A DNA stretch of 64,000 nt from Austropuccinia psidii (Eukaryota; Basidiomycota; Pucciniomycetes; Pucciniales; Sphaerophragmiaceae). Under the pieces are notes generated by a model that saw only the letters and a list, made by a program, of their open reading frames with translations, was not told the origin of the DNA and made no database searches. This document shows, one piece after another, positions 24,840-37,055 of this stretch (positions within the stretch are counted from its first letter, which is position 1; each line of letters opens with the position of its first letter). The position numbers and the translations under genes are program-made. The stretch is from positions 23,617,132-23,681,131 of the forward strand of contig JALGQZ010000018.1 in the NCBI GenBank assembly GCA_023105745.1, written 5' to 3'.

Positions 24840-27800
24840 TTACACTTCTGGAGCATATTTTATCACATCAATATTGATGAATGATGTAGAGGCTAAAGTA
24901 GATTTGGAAACAGGAGCACTTTGCACACATGTAGGCAAGGACTACCTTCAAGTCATACTTCCCCAATTGAAAAACCATCTATTACCGATATAATGTGTGA
25001 AATTCAGTAGCTCAAGTAATAAAATTTACCCTTTGGGAATATCATACACCAACATGATATTTACACACCCTGAAGGAAATGTGAGAAGGAAAACAGAGAT
25101 AGTAGCAATGAAAAATCGTACTTCTCAACAAATCATTCTTGGAAATGACTACTTCAGCATTTATGGTATGGAAATAAGTATCCATAAAAACAGATGATTC
25201 ACAATTAGAGATAACAAAAGACAAAAATTTCCTTTTTCCAATATACCCAAAGAAATATTAGTAGTATCCTCAAATAAACTACACAACTGAAGGTATTTGT
25301 GTAAAATCAACTTTTTGAAGCACAACTTAATTCAGAATTATAATCCAAAATCAGGAAAGAGCTTATTAATATGTTATACACATATAAGAATACTTTTTAT
25401 TCAGATGATGAACCATTAGGCACTATTAGAGGTCATAAAGTGGATATTACTCCTAATGTTGACAGACAATACCCTCCAGTACCCAGAAAACCACCTTACC
25501 CAGGAAGCCCCAGAGATAGAGAAGCCTTGGAAAAACATATTATAGAGCTCATAAAATTTTTTTTCCTGAGGAAAGTAGAGCACTGAATACCTACACAGTT
25601 CCTGAGAGGTATCCAATTCCTAAAGGCCAAGAAAACTTGACCCAATCATCCAAAGCCAAGTACATAAACTCAATGGATTCATTGAAAGGCTTTCATCAGA
25701 AGTTTTTTCCACCTGAATCCAAGAAATTACTTATAATTATCACTCATTGTGGTATTTATGAGTATCTTAGAATTCCCTTTGGGATTAAAAATGCTCCATC
25801 TCATTATCAAAGAATCATGAATACCATCTTCCCCACAGAACTATCTGAAGGATGGCTCATTATTTATATTGATTATATAATTATATGTTGATACTGGAGT
25901 TCTTTGCACATTGAAAGACTTTAGAAAGTACTTGACAATGCTGAAGGAGTGAATATGAATATTTTACTCAAAAAATGCAATTTTGGCTTTGAAGAGCTAA
26001 AAGCATTAGGGAATATTTTTTCTGAATCAAGGTTGGGTATTGACATAAATAAAGTAGAAACAGTGTTACTTAAGCCAATACCACAGAATAAAGAATAAAT
26101 GATGTCCTTTCTTGTATTTTACTGTTACTATAGGCAACATTTGAAATACTTTGATATTATAGCCAAGTCAAGCTACAGAATCTGTGATCAACAGAAATTA
26201 TTTGAAATGAAAGAAGAAATAATTAGAGCATATGAGAAGATAAATAAATCCCTCAAAGAAGCACCTTTACTTCTAATTCCTGAATGGAATATACCTTTTG
26301 AGTTGTACATTGAAGCATGTGGAGATGGATTAGGGGAAGCCCTAAATTGATTCCAAATTATTGATTAAAAACCAACAGAAGGACAGGATTTTTATATCTC
26401 AAGAAAAATAAAACCTACAGAAGCCAAATTTAATTCTTAGTTTTGGTATGGGAACTTGAGTAATTACACTAATATCTTGATGTAAGTGTTTTTGAAGTGA
26501 TAAATGAATTTAATGCAGTAAAATCAATTCTGAACATGAATATACCCAACATACAGATGTTGAGATTTTAAATATTCATTAAAGAATATAGAGGAAATAT
26601 GACTATAGTTCATAAGTCAAGAAATATACATAAAAATTCTGATGGACTTAGCAAGTGTGAATTAGCTAATATCTCTGATAACCCAGATTTTGTGCCTTTA
26701 GAAGAAGAACCACAGGTCCCAATTGAAGAAATTAATATCACTGAAACTGGAACTAAATTTTTTAAAGAATTCATTGAGCCATACAAACAAGACAAGAATT
26801 GCCATGTCTTGACAAACCTATTGGAAAAAAAAGTAAAGACACAGCTCTGGTAAATTAACTAGATGAAATATGGAAGACTTTATATTATGATGGAAAATTT
26901 CACTTTTTTGATGGCATAATATATCACAGAACAAAATATTCTTGTGTATGGACATTATGCAGCAGATTGCTTAGCAATACCATTGTTTATGAATTTCATG
27001 ATAGCATCTATTCTGAACACCTGTCATCGGGCAGAAAAATTTAAAAAGTCCAAAACTATGCTTGGTGGCCATCTTGGAGAAAAGATATCATTACATATTT
27101 CCATACTTGTGCCAGATCTTAAAAAGACAACAGGATTACAGGCAAGAAATTTGGACTTATGATCCATATTCAAAGAACAAAAGCCCCTTGGGAAGTTGCT
27201 CACATGGATTGGGTCACAGCACTCTCTCCAAGTGGTGAAAAGAGCTATCATTCTTTCTTAGTCATTTTAAAAAGATATAGAAAAACTCTCATATTCTTAC
27301 CATGTCATAAGGATGACACTGCTATGGATACAGCCCTTTTTCTATGGAATAGAGTTATTTCTGATACAGGGTAATTCAAGAATATCACAAGTGACAGGGA
27401 CCCTAATTTCAAATATGCACTTTGGACCAATTTTCATAGATTTTTTGGGAAAAAGCTATCATTTTCTACAGAATACCATCTTCAAACTGATGGTCTAGCA
27501 GAGAGAATGATTCAAGTTTTAGAAGAAATGATCAGGAGATCCTGTTCCTATGGTTTAGATTTCAGAGACTCAGATGGCTTTACAAAGGACTGGTGCACTT
27601 TAGTACCCTAATTAGAGATTTTATATAATACCTCTGTCTATTCTTACACAGGTCAGACTCATTCTATGTTAGAAAAAAGGATGGAATTAAAGACTCCCAG
27701 AAGATACACTAAGGAAAGACTTGATTGACATTCATCCTACAGCTTCCAGGTTCAATTTAATGCTTGATAAAGTAAAAAATAATGCAAAAAAAAGCATAAA

Positions 27801-28297
27801 TGATGCTTTTGAATATGAAGAACAGAATTGGCACAAGAGTCATAAAGTACCAGACTTTGAAGTAGGGGACTTAGTTCTAGTTTCACCTCTGAGCTTTAAT
27901 AATATCAAAGGCCCAAAGAGACTCAAAGATTCTTATTTGAGACCCCCTTTTCTTGTTTCCTTACATGAAACCAATGCAGTTCAAGTTAAATTTAGTTTTA
28001 AATTCAAAAAAACACCCCACCTCCCCAGTCAGCTTGATTAAACCTTATCAGTCAGCTGCAAAAGAATTATTTCCTTTAAGAAACCCCACTCCATTAACCG
28101 TACCACCAGTGAAATGTAATTAAGGAAGAAAAATCAAGAAATTCATCAACACAAGGAGACCTGGGGTTAAAAATCAAAGAGAATATATTTTCAACTATAG
28201 GAATACAGTACATGAAGATGAACGTCTGCAAAAATCATACATACCTGACTCAGATAGGTTTTTGAGAATATTTAGGCAAGAAAGAAGGCCACAAGCC
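24840..28297 (+). pseudogene. pol: pol of A2: protease, RT, RNase H, integrase, chromodomain-like tail
   Basis: Fragments follow in normal Ty3/gypsy order. In protease (about 24840-25350), the active-site Asp codon at 24907 now reads Glu (ETGA instead of DTGA). In RT (25371-25900), a deletion near 25580 joins the fingers to TYTVPERYPIP-like sequence out of frame, and the catalytic box at 25865-25876 is YIDY instead of YIDD. RT thumb and RNase H cover about 25960-26650. The integrase region is 26930-27690, with MDWVTAL near 27205. The C-terminal part at 27721-28041 has GDLVLVSPLSF. The chromodomain-like end closes near 28297. More than ten stops or shifts are present. It is clearly inactive. 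Confidence 0.85.
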
Positions 28298-28425
28298 TGA
28301 ATATGCCAAAAAATGTGCTTTAATTACTTGATATGAGTAATATAAAGAGGTTGGACAGTGGAAATTAACCCCCTTTGGGGCCTTTTTCTTCTTTAAATCA
28401 TTAATAAAATTGCAAGTACAATTTG

Positions 28426-28444
28426 TTTTTTTGGTGGGAGGGAA
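28426..28444 (+). other. Polypurine tract of A2
   Basis: A T-run followed by ggtgggagggaa lies directly before the TGTGAG of the 3' LTR, the expected place for priming plus-strand DNA. Confidence 0.75.
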
Positions 28445-28905
28445 TGTGAGCCTTCAGGAATATTTTACATACATCAACAGGCTACAGCTAATATTAAAAT
28501 AAATTATGAACTATGCATAACTCATAAATTAGTGATATATTCAAAGTTATTCATTCTTTATTCTACAAACAATTTAAAACTTATTTTTGAGTAAGTAAGT
28601 CCATGAATTAAAGTCCAGATTTGGATTCTACACAAAAATTTACCTGGGGTAGCTCCATAGAGTGAATAAGCATAAATCAGCTCTATGAGGTAGTAATATG
28701 AAAAATACTTCAACACCACATCAACGCCACATAAAATAATTGTGAAATTCCTTGTTTTTCTCAATTTAAAACCAAAATGGTGGGAATGTGGGAAATCCCA
28801 TGTTACATATACACTAAGAATAGTCTTATGCATGTTTATGGCACTTAAAATTACAGTATTATTAAATACAGTTTTGGTACACCCATAGTGAATTTCAAGG
28901 CTGGA
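28445..28905 (+). repeat. Truncated 3' LTR of A2
   Basis: Starts TGTGAGCCTTCAGG and aligns with the 5' LTR pieces 18780-18976 and 20399-20665. Similarity ends near 28905, so about 1.4 kb of the LTR is missing. Confidence 0.8.
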
Positions 28906-29739
28906 AAATAAGTCCCAGTTGGGTACCAAGTTTGACTCATTCACTCAACATGTAAGTTTCACCCAAAGTTACGGTATTTTATTCAGTTCGAATCTGGACA
29001 AGGATGGAATTTAAATAAAACAATGGAGTACACGTAAAACTCATTTCATAGTATGAAATATTATCTATCTACTTGATAATTGCACAATCAAGGAGTCGGA
29101 CTACTTACCAATGGCATATTTATAGTGTAATATCCACAAATAATTTCAAAACCTTTGAGTAATAAAAATAGGAACTCTCCAAACCACAGATATTTGAGTA
29201 AAACAAGTTTTAATTGTAGGAATCCCAATACAATCAAGGATTAGATGAAAGCCATATCTCAGAGATAAATCTATTTAATGACATTGGAAAAGTCATTGAA
29301 ATAATAACAATGGGAGTAATGGCATAAGCCACAGAAACATGTGTGCTAATTTACCAGTAAGAGTATTAATTATACAAATAATTTCATGGGTATTTGACAA
29401 TGGGGGTAATAATTTAAGCCTCATATTGAATTTAAATGCAAAGAACCATTTTCAACATCATTCAGCCCTTCTTTGATGCATGTCAAATGAGCAATACTTC
29501 TAGAGCTCAAAGAACCTCTCCATGGAGATTTGCTCTTTCCACTTTGTAAAAAACATGTTAAACAGAGGCTGAAGATTCTGGAATGGGCAAATATTTGTGA
29601 GCTATTTTTCCCAACTTGGGGAATATATTATTGACCATCTGCCACTGAAAGAGATATATATAAGTATTAAACAAGTGAATTACAAACATGGCTGTGATTT
29701 TAATTATACCTTCCAATAATAAATTATTGACTCATCTTC
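28906..29739. other. Unidentified spacer
   Basis: No protein-like frame or transposon end recognised. It separates the truncated A2 LTR from the 3' end of the decayed - strand gene. Confidence 0.4.
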
Positions 29740-31262
29740 GGAAGATTAATGAAGATTATTTAAATGTGCTTTCAGTTTTTTTGGATTTTTATTTTTTTCT
29801 CCCATTTTGGGAGGAGCAGTTGAAATAATAGGTATTTTATTAATAAATGGATCATTGGGGTTGGACTTTGAGGCTAAAACCTCCAGTTTTCTTTCATTAT
29901 CTATTTCAGTATCTTGCATTAGTGTTGATGTGAGTGTATTATATTGAAGTGTCAAAGCTTCAATGGCAGATTCTGCTCACTCTTGTGGGAGGCCTAGCTT
30001 TTTAAACAATAAATTCCTTAATAATGAATCCAATATTTCTGATATGATACTGTCTTTATTATTTATCTCAATTTAATGATATTTTTTGGAGTTATCATAA
30101 GCAGACATTGAAGCATGTCTCCAATTTGAATGTGTTGTGGATTCATAATGGAGATGAAGTTTATGCATTAAACAATGATAAAATTCTATGACCATTTCTT
30201 TCAAACATTATGCAGCCACTATTTTATAAGCTCAATATTGGCTCCATGAAATAAATTGCTTTCCATAATAGCTCAGAGAGTTCATATTTATACCCATCAG
30301 AAGTCTGGGTGAACTTGGTTAAAGACATTTCAAGGCATTTCACACAAATGATCTGTTTCAGAAAAAGAAATCCAATGTGGTGTGGGAATTGAAATTGGAA
30401 AAAGTTTGGTATTGGATGTTTCATTTTGAATATTTTGGAAGTTCTCATGCTGCTTGGTTGAACCATGAATAAATGAGAATAGATCTTGTACCATTTTTAC
30501 AACAGAGTTTGGTTTGGAATCTAAAATGAATTTTTTACAGTTTATCTGACATAATGGAGAGAATAAATATCAAACCTACTTGTTTTTTCTCTCAATTGGT
30601 TCAAGGTTTAATTAATCAGATTGTAACTCCCTCCTACTTACTGAGTCTCCAATAGTGGTTTGTTTAGGGCCTGAAGTTTGGATGAGACATTTTTTCTCTT
30701 CTTAGTACAATCTAAAATTGAAAAACAAATTTAAGTTATCATGAAACAAAAACATCCTAAAGGATGTATAAGAAAAAATATTTTACATACGTTTTTTATT
30801 TGTGGACAATAAAAATTACTCTTTTTCACTAGACACCTGTGACTCAGCATTGAAATTCTCATAATGATATTCAAACTTGACCTCCTCTTCATTCAGTTTG
30901 CCCATTTGCTCCAAGAAATCTTCAGCAATTCATGATATGACATTACATCCACTTTGGTGATATTGATCAGATTCAGGCTATTTAATCCAAATTGTGGCAC
31001 ACTTTCTCATTAGGTAGTTGATCATTATCTTATTTTTCCTTGCATTATTTGCTTTAATTGTAAATAAATTGTACAAAACTCCTTGTTTGTCAATTTCAAT
31101 CCAAAAGCAATTGGCTGATACTTCACCTGTATGCACTCCCAAAACCTCCTACAAGTATACCAAATTAGTTATGAAATTTTGGAATATTGTAATCAATGTA
31201 AATTACTTACCTCAAATGCCAACAGAGTTCAATCAAGCTTCATATCTTTGGGCGAGATCCAC
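29740..31262 (-). pseudogene. Decayed multi-exon gene of unknown family, 3' part
   Basis: Read on the - strand. The frame from 41.9 kb resumes at 31262 with DLAQRYEA, then a clean intron (donor GTAAGT at 31210, acceptor TTGTAG near 31150). The next exon reads EVLGVHTGEVSANCFWIEI and continues with NLFTIKANNARKNK, to about 30800, with two in-frame stops (TAG, TGA), each one C-to-T step from a sense codon. Later pieces read TSDGYKYELSELLWKAI (near 30280) and, at 29746-29955, YNTLTSTLMQDTEIDNERK. I do not recognise a named domain. I have a recollection of multi-copy uncharacterised rust proteins with these words. It may be a captured host gene or part of a transposon. Confidence 0.6.
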
Positions 31263-33223
31263 TGTAAGGTTTGACTAAGAAACAATAAGTAAATATTACT
31301 AATATTTCACTTATTTTACTATGAATGTCTTTACTAAATGAATAAAATAAAGAATTATTGTAATTATGGCATAAAATTATTATATTATTAGATAAATATG
31401 ACGATAGAATTTATATTATAAAAATATAATACAGTAAAACTAAATATATTAATATATAATGATTAATATATTTAAATCTCTTTATTATTGTTACCAAAAA
31501 ATAATAAAGGCATAGAAAAAATATATTTAATAATAAAAAACAATTAACAACAATAATATTACCAATATTAATTTTATATATTGATATGAATACTATCTAT
31601 ATTAATAAAATAATTATTAAGAGTAATAATAGAGAGAAATTATTATAAAAAGAGAAAATAACCTAGTTTTAACACTTAATATAATAATTTTGAAATACTT
31701 TATGCCAAAAATTGTAAATAAAACTTATTTAAATTGTATTTACAAAATAAAATAAGAGAAGTTACAAATATTCTTAATTTTACATGGAAAATAAGATTTA
31801 TAGAGAAGTATAACAAAAACAATTAAACAAATGGATTAATCATGTCAAGATTTATTATTATAATGAATATTATCTTTTGTCTTTGATAATATAAATGATT
31901 TATATATAAAGAAGAAAGATTTTACCTTTTTATTTAGTGTTTTATTGTTTTTGATGTGTGTGAGGGGGAAATAGAGTAAAAAGAGCTCTATTTATAGTGA
32001 ATTATTCCCTTCTAGAGTCCAATGGGCTTCTAGGGGAGTTTTAATGATGGTATTCACTGGAATTGATCAGTATTTTAAGGTTTAGTGATTATTACATCAT
32101 AATCAAACCATCTTATCTTATTATAACGCCATTATTTAGATATATCACTATAGCTCTAAGTTTAATGACATCATAGCCTTGGAAGAAGCCTAAAATTTGT
32201 GGAGTTTACTAGTATTAATCATAATCTAATAGTATTCACCAGTCGTATCACTTATATAACTGTTAAGCTTAAAATGAGACTACAGTGAGTGATCATAAAT
32301 GATGAATTTTAGGCTTAAACTTTGATCATTAATACCTTTGGAGTTATACATGCTAAAGCCATTTAGAGAGTAAATTCTGATAGCTTGGAGTTTTCTCATT
32401 AAAATTCCACAAGCATTTCATTACATCATAACAACTCTATTTTTGATGATTCTTGTATCTCATCTTTTCTGTCAAAATTCAATATTTTAAACTTCAAGCC
32501 ATGATTTCAGGGGGTTGTAACTTGAATATTATGATAAAAAATACATCATTCTTCACATATAAGCTAGTAGAGCCGGAATATACACTTTATTTCAATTTTG
32601 GACTACTTTCACAACAAAGTGGTCAACAACTCTAACAATTTTGTTCAATAAACCCTTACAAGTTATAACCTTGTTTATAACTTGTCAAATAAAGTTCATA
32701 TCTGTATTTGTACAGTAATTAAATTTTAACTTTATCTTTTGGTTTAACTATCTATCATATATATTTTAGGAGATATTAGCTAAAAACTATGAATGTATGT
32801 GCTGATCATAAAAGTGCATATATTCGGCTTAATTACTTAAGTATTAGCTTTAGAGAAATGAGATAAAATTGTTTTATGTGTAAGATTTCATGGGGAATCC
32901 AATGGTTCAATTTATTCCACATGTTTTTTTATTGTTTTCTGAGATAAATAAGAATTTATGTCCTTTTATGGCATTTGTGCTTATTACTCATTAGTTATTG
33001 ACTTTCCAGATATGCCATAAGAATGCTATATGTGTGTTTTATCATTAGGAATCCAATGGTGTAATTTATTTTACGTGTTTGTTCATCAGATTCTAAGTGA
33101 ATTCACCATTTGTGCCTTTTTATGGTATTTTTACTTACTTTAAGATAATTACTCAAAAGAATAATTATTGTAAAGTTCTCTCGTGAACTTTTGGGATATG
33201 TGGTCATATCTCAAATGCTCAGA
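31263..33223 (-). repeat. 3' LTR of A1 (left in the window)
   Basis: 1961 bp. Starts TGTAAGGTTTGAC and ends gctcaga, where the intact form has gctcaca. It pairs with 39779-41707 and with the solo LTR at 60293-62206. Confidence 0.9.
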
Positions 33224-33240
33224 TTCCCTACAGCCAAAAA
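33224..33240 (-). other. Polypurine tract of A1
   Basis: On the - strand, ggctgtagggaa lies directly before the LTR. It corresponds to ggtgggagggaa in A2. Confidence 0.6.
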
Positions 33241-33342
33241 AGATTGTACCACAATTTGCTATAGTTAATTAGGGTATAATCCACTGTCATACCTCTTCAT
33301 TAGACTTTTATTTGTTTTGAAGCTCAATAATGCTTAGCTCTT

Positions 33343-36300
33343 CTATTCTTTAGGTCTTCTTTCATGTCTGAACCTTCTAATTAGTTTATCAGAATCACTT
33401 ATATCTGTATCAAGTATCCATTCATCCTCTTTAGTTGGGTTTCTACACCTTACAAGGTATTTCCTTTCTTTTTTGTTTCTTGTCCTTCTTTCTTCAAGGA
33501 CTTTTACAATTTTCTTTTCTTCTCCTTCTTCTAGAGGAGGGATGTCAAGTGGCAGTTTATTTCTTTGTCACTTGAGCTGTAAGTTTTTGTCAGACTTACA
33601 GGGAAAGTTGGGTGTTTGTTCATGAGCTTACCTGTCAGCTGTAACTGCACAGCATTAAGTCCATGTAGTGCTTTCATCATAAATGGTCCTGCAAAGGAAA
33701 CGTTTGATTTCTTTGGGCCTTTGATATTATCAAAATTTAGAGTTGATACCAAGACCAAGTCTCCTACTTTAAAGTCAGGTGGTTTATGACTTTTATCCCA
33801 TCTCTCTTTTGCATATTTGAAAGAGTCTTGCATACATCTGTTTGCATGATGTCTTGCTTTGTTAAGCATTATTTAAAACTGCTTGCTGTTGGATGTATAT
33901 CCAATAAGTCCTTTTTGAGGGTATCATATGGAAGTCTTGGATTCCAACCTTTTTCTAGCATTGCTGGTGTTTTGCCGGTTGAAGAATTGATTGATGTTTT
34001 ATATTCCAGCTCAAGAGCTGGTATTAAGGTACACAAATCATGGGTAAAGCCATCAGATTCTTTTAATTATAGTCCATAAGCAAAGAATATTCTGATCATT
34101 TCTTCTAAGGTCTGTATCATTCTTTCTGCTAGAGCATCAGTTTTAGGGTGGTAAGCTGTTGAGAATGATAACTTTGTTCCAAAAATGTTATGGAGGTTTG
34201 TCCATAATTCTGATGTTAATTTTGGGTCTCTGTCACTTATGATATTTGGGAATAAACCTGTGTGGCTAATAACTTTATTCCATGTCATTATGGCTGTCTC
34301 ATAGCTTTGTCATCTTTATGACATGGTAAGAACATTGTAGCTTTTCTGCATCTGTCAGCCAGTACTAGGCATGCATTATAACACCTGTCTCCTCATGGAG
34401 GTATGGCTGTTACCCAATCCATGTGAGCTATTTCCCATGGGGATTTTGGTTCTTGGATTTGGATCATCATTCCAAATTTCTTTCCTGTGTCTCTGTTTTC
34501 TTTTTAAAATCTTTCACAGGTTTGGCAGTATTCTGCAACATCTTTTCTCCAATTCAGCCACCAAGAGCATGTTTTTATGCTGTCTAGTGTTCTGTCTTCT
34601 GAGAGATGTCCAGCTGCAACACCATTCTGACATTCATGTAGTATAATTCTTATCATAGTTCTATATATTAAATCCATAACACATGTGTGTTTTGTCCTAT
34701 GATACAGTATTCCATCAAGGAGGTGGAATCTTCCTTTCTCATATGCCTTTTTCCATATTTCATCTAGTTTGGATGAGAGTGATGGGTCTTTTCAGTCTTT
34801 TATCAGAGGTTGGCATAGGATATGACAGTCTTTATCCATCTTATAGTGTTCTTTGAATTTTTAAAGGAATTCTGTGCCAATGTCTGTGACACATATGCCT
34901 TCTATATGGTGCTCTTCCTGTGGTACCCATGCCGGGTTTTCAGGTGTATTTGCTAAAGCCCATCTACTAATACCATCTGAATTTTTGTGAATACTTCCAG
35001 ATATATGAGCTATAGTCATATTCCCTCTATATTCTTGGATAGAAATTTTCCATCTTAGCATATTTCTATTTGGTGTCTTCATGTTTAACAAATATTTTAA
35101 ATAATTACAGTCTTTAATTACATCAAACACTGTACCATCAAGATAATAGTGTAATTTCTCTAAGACCCACACTAAGTAAAGACATTCCATTTGGCTTTCC
35201 CCATACCTTGCTTCTTTTGGCTTAATTTGTCTTGAAATGAAGCAAATTGGTCCTTCAACAGGTTTATCATTGATGATTTGTGTCTTGTGTAGTGCAGCAC
35301 CTAATACTTCTCCACAAGCATCAATGTATAGTTTGAAAGGTAGTTTTCAATCTGGAATTAGAAGAAATGGGGCATTTGTGAGGGCATTTTTCAATTCCTC
35401 ATATGCTTTGACTCTTTCTTCAGTCATTTGATAGACTTTCTGTTGGTCACAGAGTTTATACAAGGATTTGGAAATTCTTTCAAAGTCGTTTATATTCTTT
35501 CTGTAGTAACCATCAAATCCTAGAGATGATTGCATTTCTTTTTTGGTTTGGGGCATTTGTTTCAGTAGTACTGCTGCTACTTTGTTTTTATTTATTCCCA
35601 AGCTTAGTCCAGATACAACATGTCCTAGTGCTTTTAGCTCACTATATGCAAAATGAAATCTTTTGAGGGAAATTTTCATATTCACTTTTACTATCTTTTG
35701 TAGTACTCTTCCTAGTCTTTTTAAGTGACTTTACCAAGTTTCTGAGCAAACTATGATATCATCAATATAGATAATTAACCATCCTTCTGATAACTCTTCA
35801 GGAAATATGGTGTTCATCATCCTTTGATAATGCGAAGGTTCATTTTTCATGCCAAATGGCATTCTTAAATATTCATATATCCCACAGTAAAATATTATCC
35901 TCAGTAGTTTCTTAGCATCATCTGTCAAGACATTCTGATGAAATCCCTTTAGAGCATCCATGGCTATAATGAGCTTAGCCTGTGACAATTGTGTCAATGT
36001 CTCATGTATTCTGGGTATTGGATTTCTGTCAGGGATAGTGTAGGTATTTAGAGCTCTAAAGTCCCCTACCATCTTTGATTTTCCATTATTCCAAGTAGTA
36101 ATGACAGGTGTAGTGACCTCTACCTGTTCATTGTGTCCTACTTTCCTTAATACCCCAAGGTCCATTGATTCTTTAGTTTGTACCTCTAAGACTTCTTTAG
36201 CTCTTGGGATATCTGGGTAATCTGCTCTTCTTAACAGGGGTGGATAAGGTTTTTCTACATTAAGCATAATGTCTACTTCATGTCCAATAATGGCACCTAG

Positions 36301-36822
36301 TGGCTCTGTGTCAGTTTCAAAGGCATTTTTGTATTTGAATAAGAGTTCAATCAATTTTTCTTTTATTTTTTCTATTAATTCTTGATTGAATTCTGACTCT
36401 TTAGGTTGGTTCCTTATGGAAAAATCTTTTTCTGGGCTTTTCTCTTCATTTTTTATGACTGTACTTTGGGTTTTGTTATTTAAAAGCCCAAATTTTTGCC
36501 TCTTATTGTCTCCTATGGTAAAATATCTGTCTTTTTGATTTAAGATATCTATGACATAAATTGAAAAGTAATCATTTCCACATATAAAGTGGTTACTAGT
36601 ACAGTTGTCCATTACTACAAACTCCACTTTCACTATTATACATTGTGAAGGGTGAGGAAAAATTAATGTTAAGTCAATTATTCCAAGGGGATTCATGCTT
36701 TCACTGGCGCTACTAAATTTGACTCCTTGTATTGTTATAAGTTTTGATTCCCAATCTGGTACAATTGATTTCAAATAACCTTTACCAACACATGTACAGT
36801 ATGCTCCTGTATCCAAGTTCAC
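33343..36822 (-). pseudogene. pol: pol of A1: protease to chromodomain-like tail
   Basis: 36822-35731 is a continuous 363-residue frame. It has the protease motif DTGA (36813-36802), then RT fingers and palm with DALKGFHQ, the LRMPFG box and the intact catalytic YIDD at 35769-35758. RT thumb and connection follow at 35685-35347 ([11 protein letters not shown]). RNase H follows at 35190-34861 ([21 protein letters not shown]). The integrase zinc region is about 34750-34420. The core at 34288-34067 has SDRD and LAERM with exactly 35 residues between D and E. The GPF-type C-terminal part is 33869-33531. The tail to the TAG at 33343 resembles a chromodomain (KYLVRCRNPTKEDEW). Stops and shifts separate these blocks, so no full polyprotein is made. 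Confidence 0.9.
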
Positions 36823-37055
36823 TTTTCCTCTTGTTTTTCAACCATGAAAATGCTGATCCTGGACTTTCCAGCTATATATCCCATTCATTTTGCTGGTTTG
36901 GTTCTATACAGTTTGGCATCTTGTATGTTTGTCAGGTTTGTATCAGATGTTCTAACTTGTGGTAAGTTTGAGTTGACATCTAATACTTCATATATTAAAT
37001 CAATATTATTAATTTGTGCATTAATTATATTAATTTAATCAATTTGAGAAGTTTC

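Larger units (their letters stand above)
18780..28905 (+). mobile_element. Ty3/gypsy chromovirus-like element A2, decayed
   Basis: Order on the + strand: 5' LTR (18780-22103, interrupted by a solo LTR), primer-binding box, upstream exon, gag, protease, RT, RNase H, integrase, chromodomain-like tail, polypurine tract, truncated 3' LTR (28445-28905). Both LTRs start TGTGAG and share sequence such as atatattcaaa and ggattctacaca. Many stops and frameshifts, a deletion in RT and lost catalytic residues show that it is dead. The 3' LTR stops after about 460 bp, so the right end was lost by deletion or rearrangement and no target duplication can be read. Gag-Pol is related to A1, but the LTR sequence differs, so I treat it as a separate subfamily. 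Confidence 0.85.
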
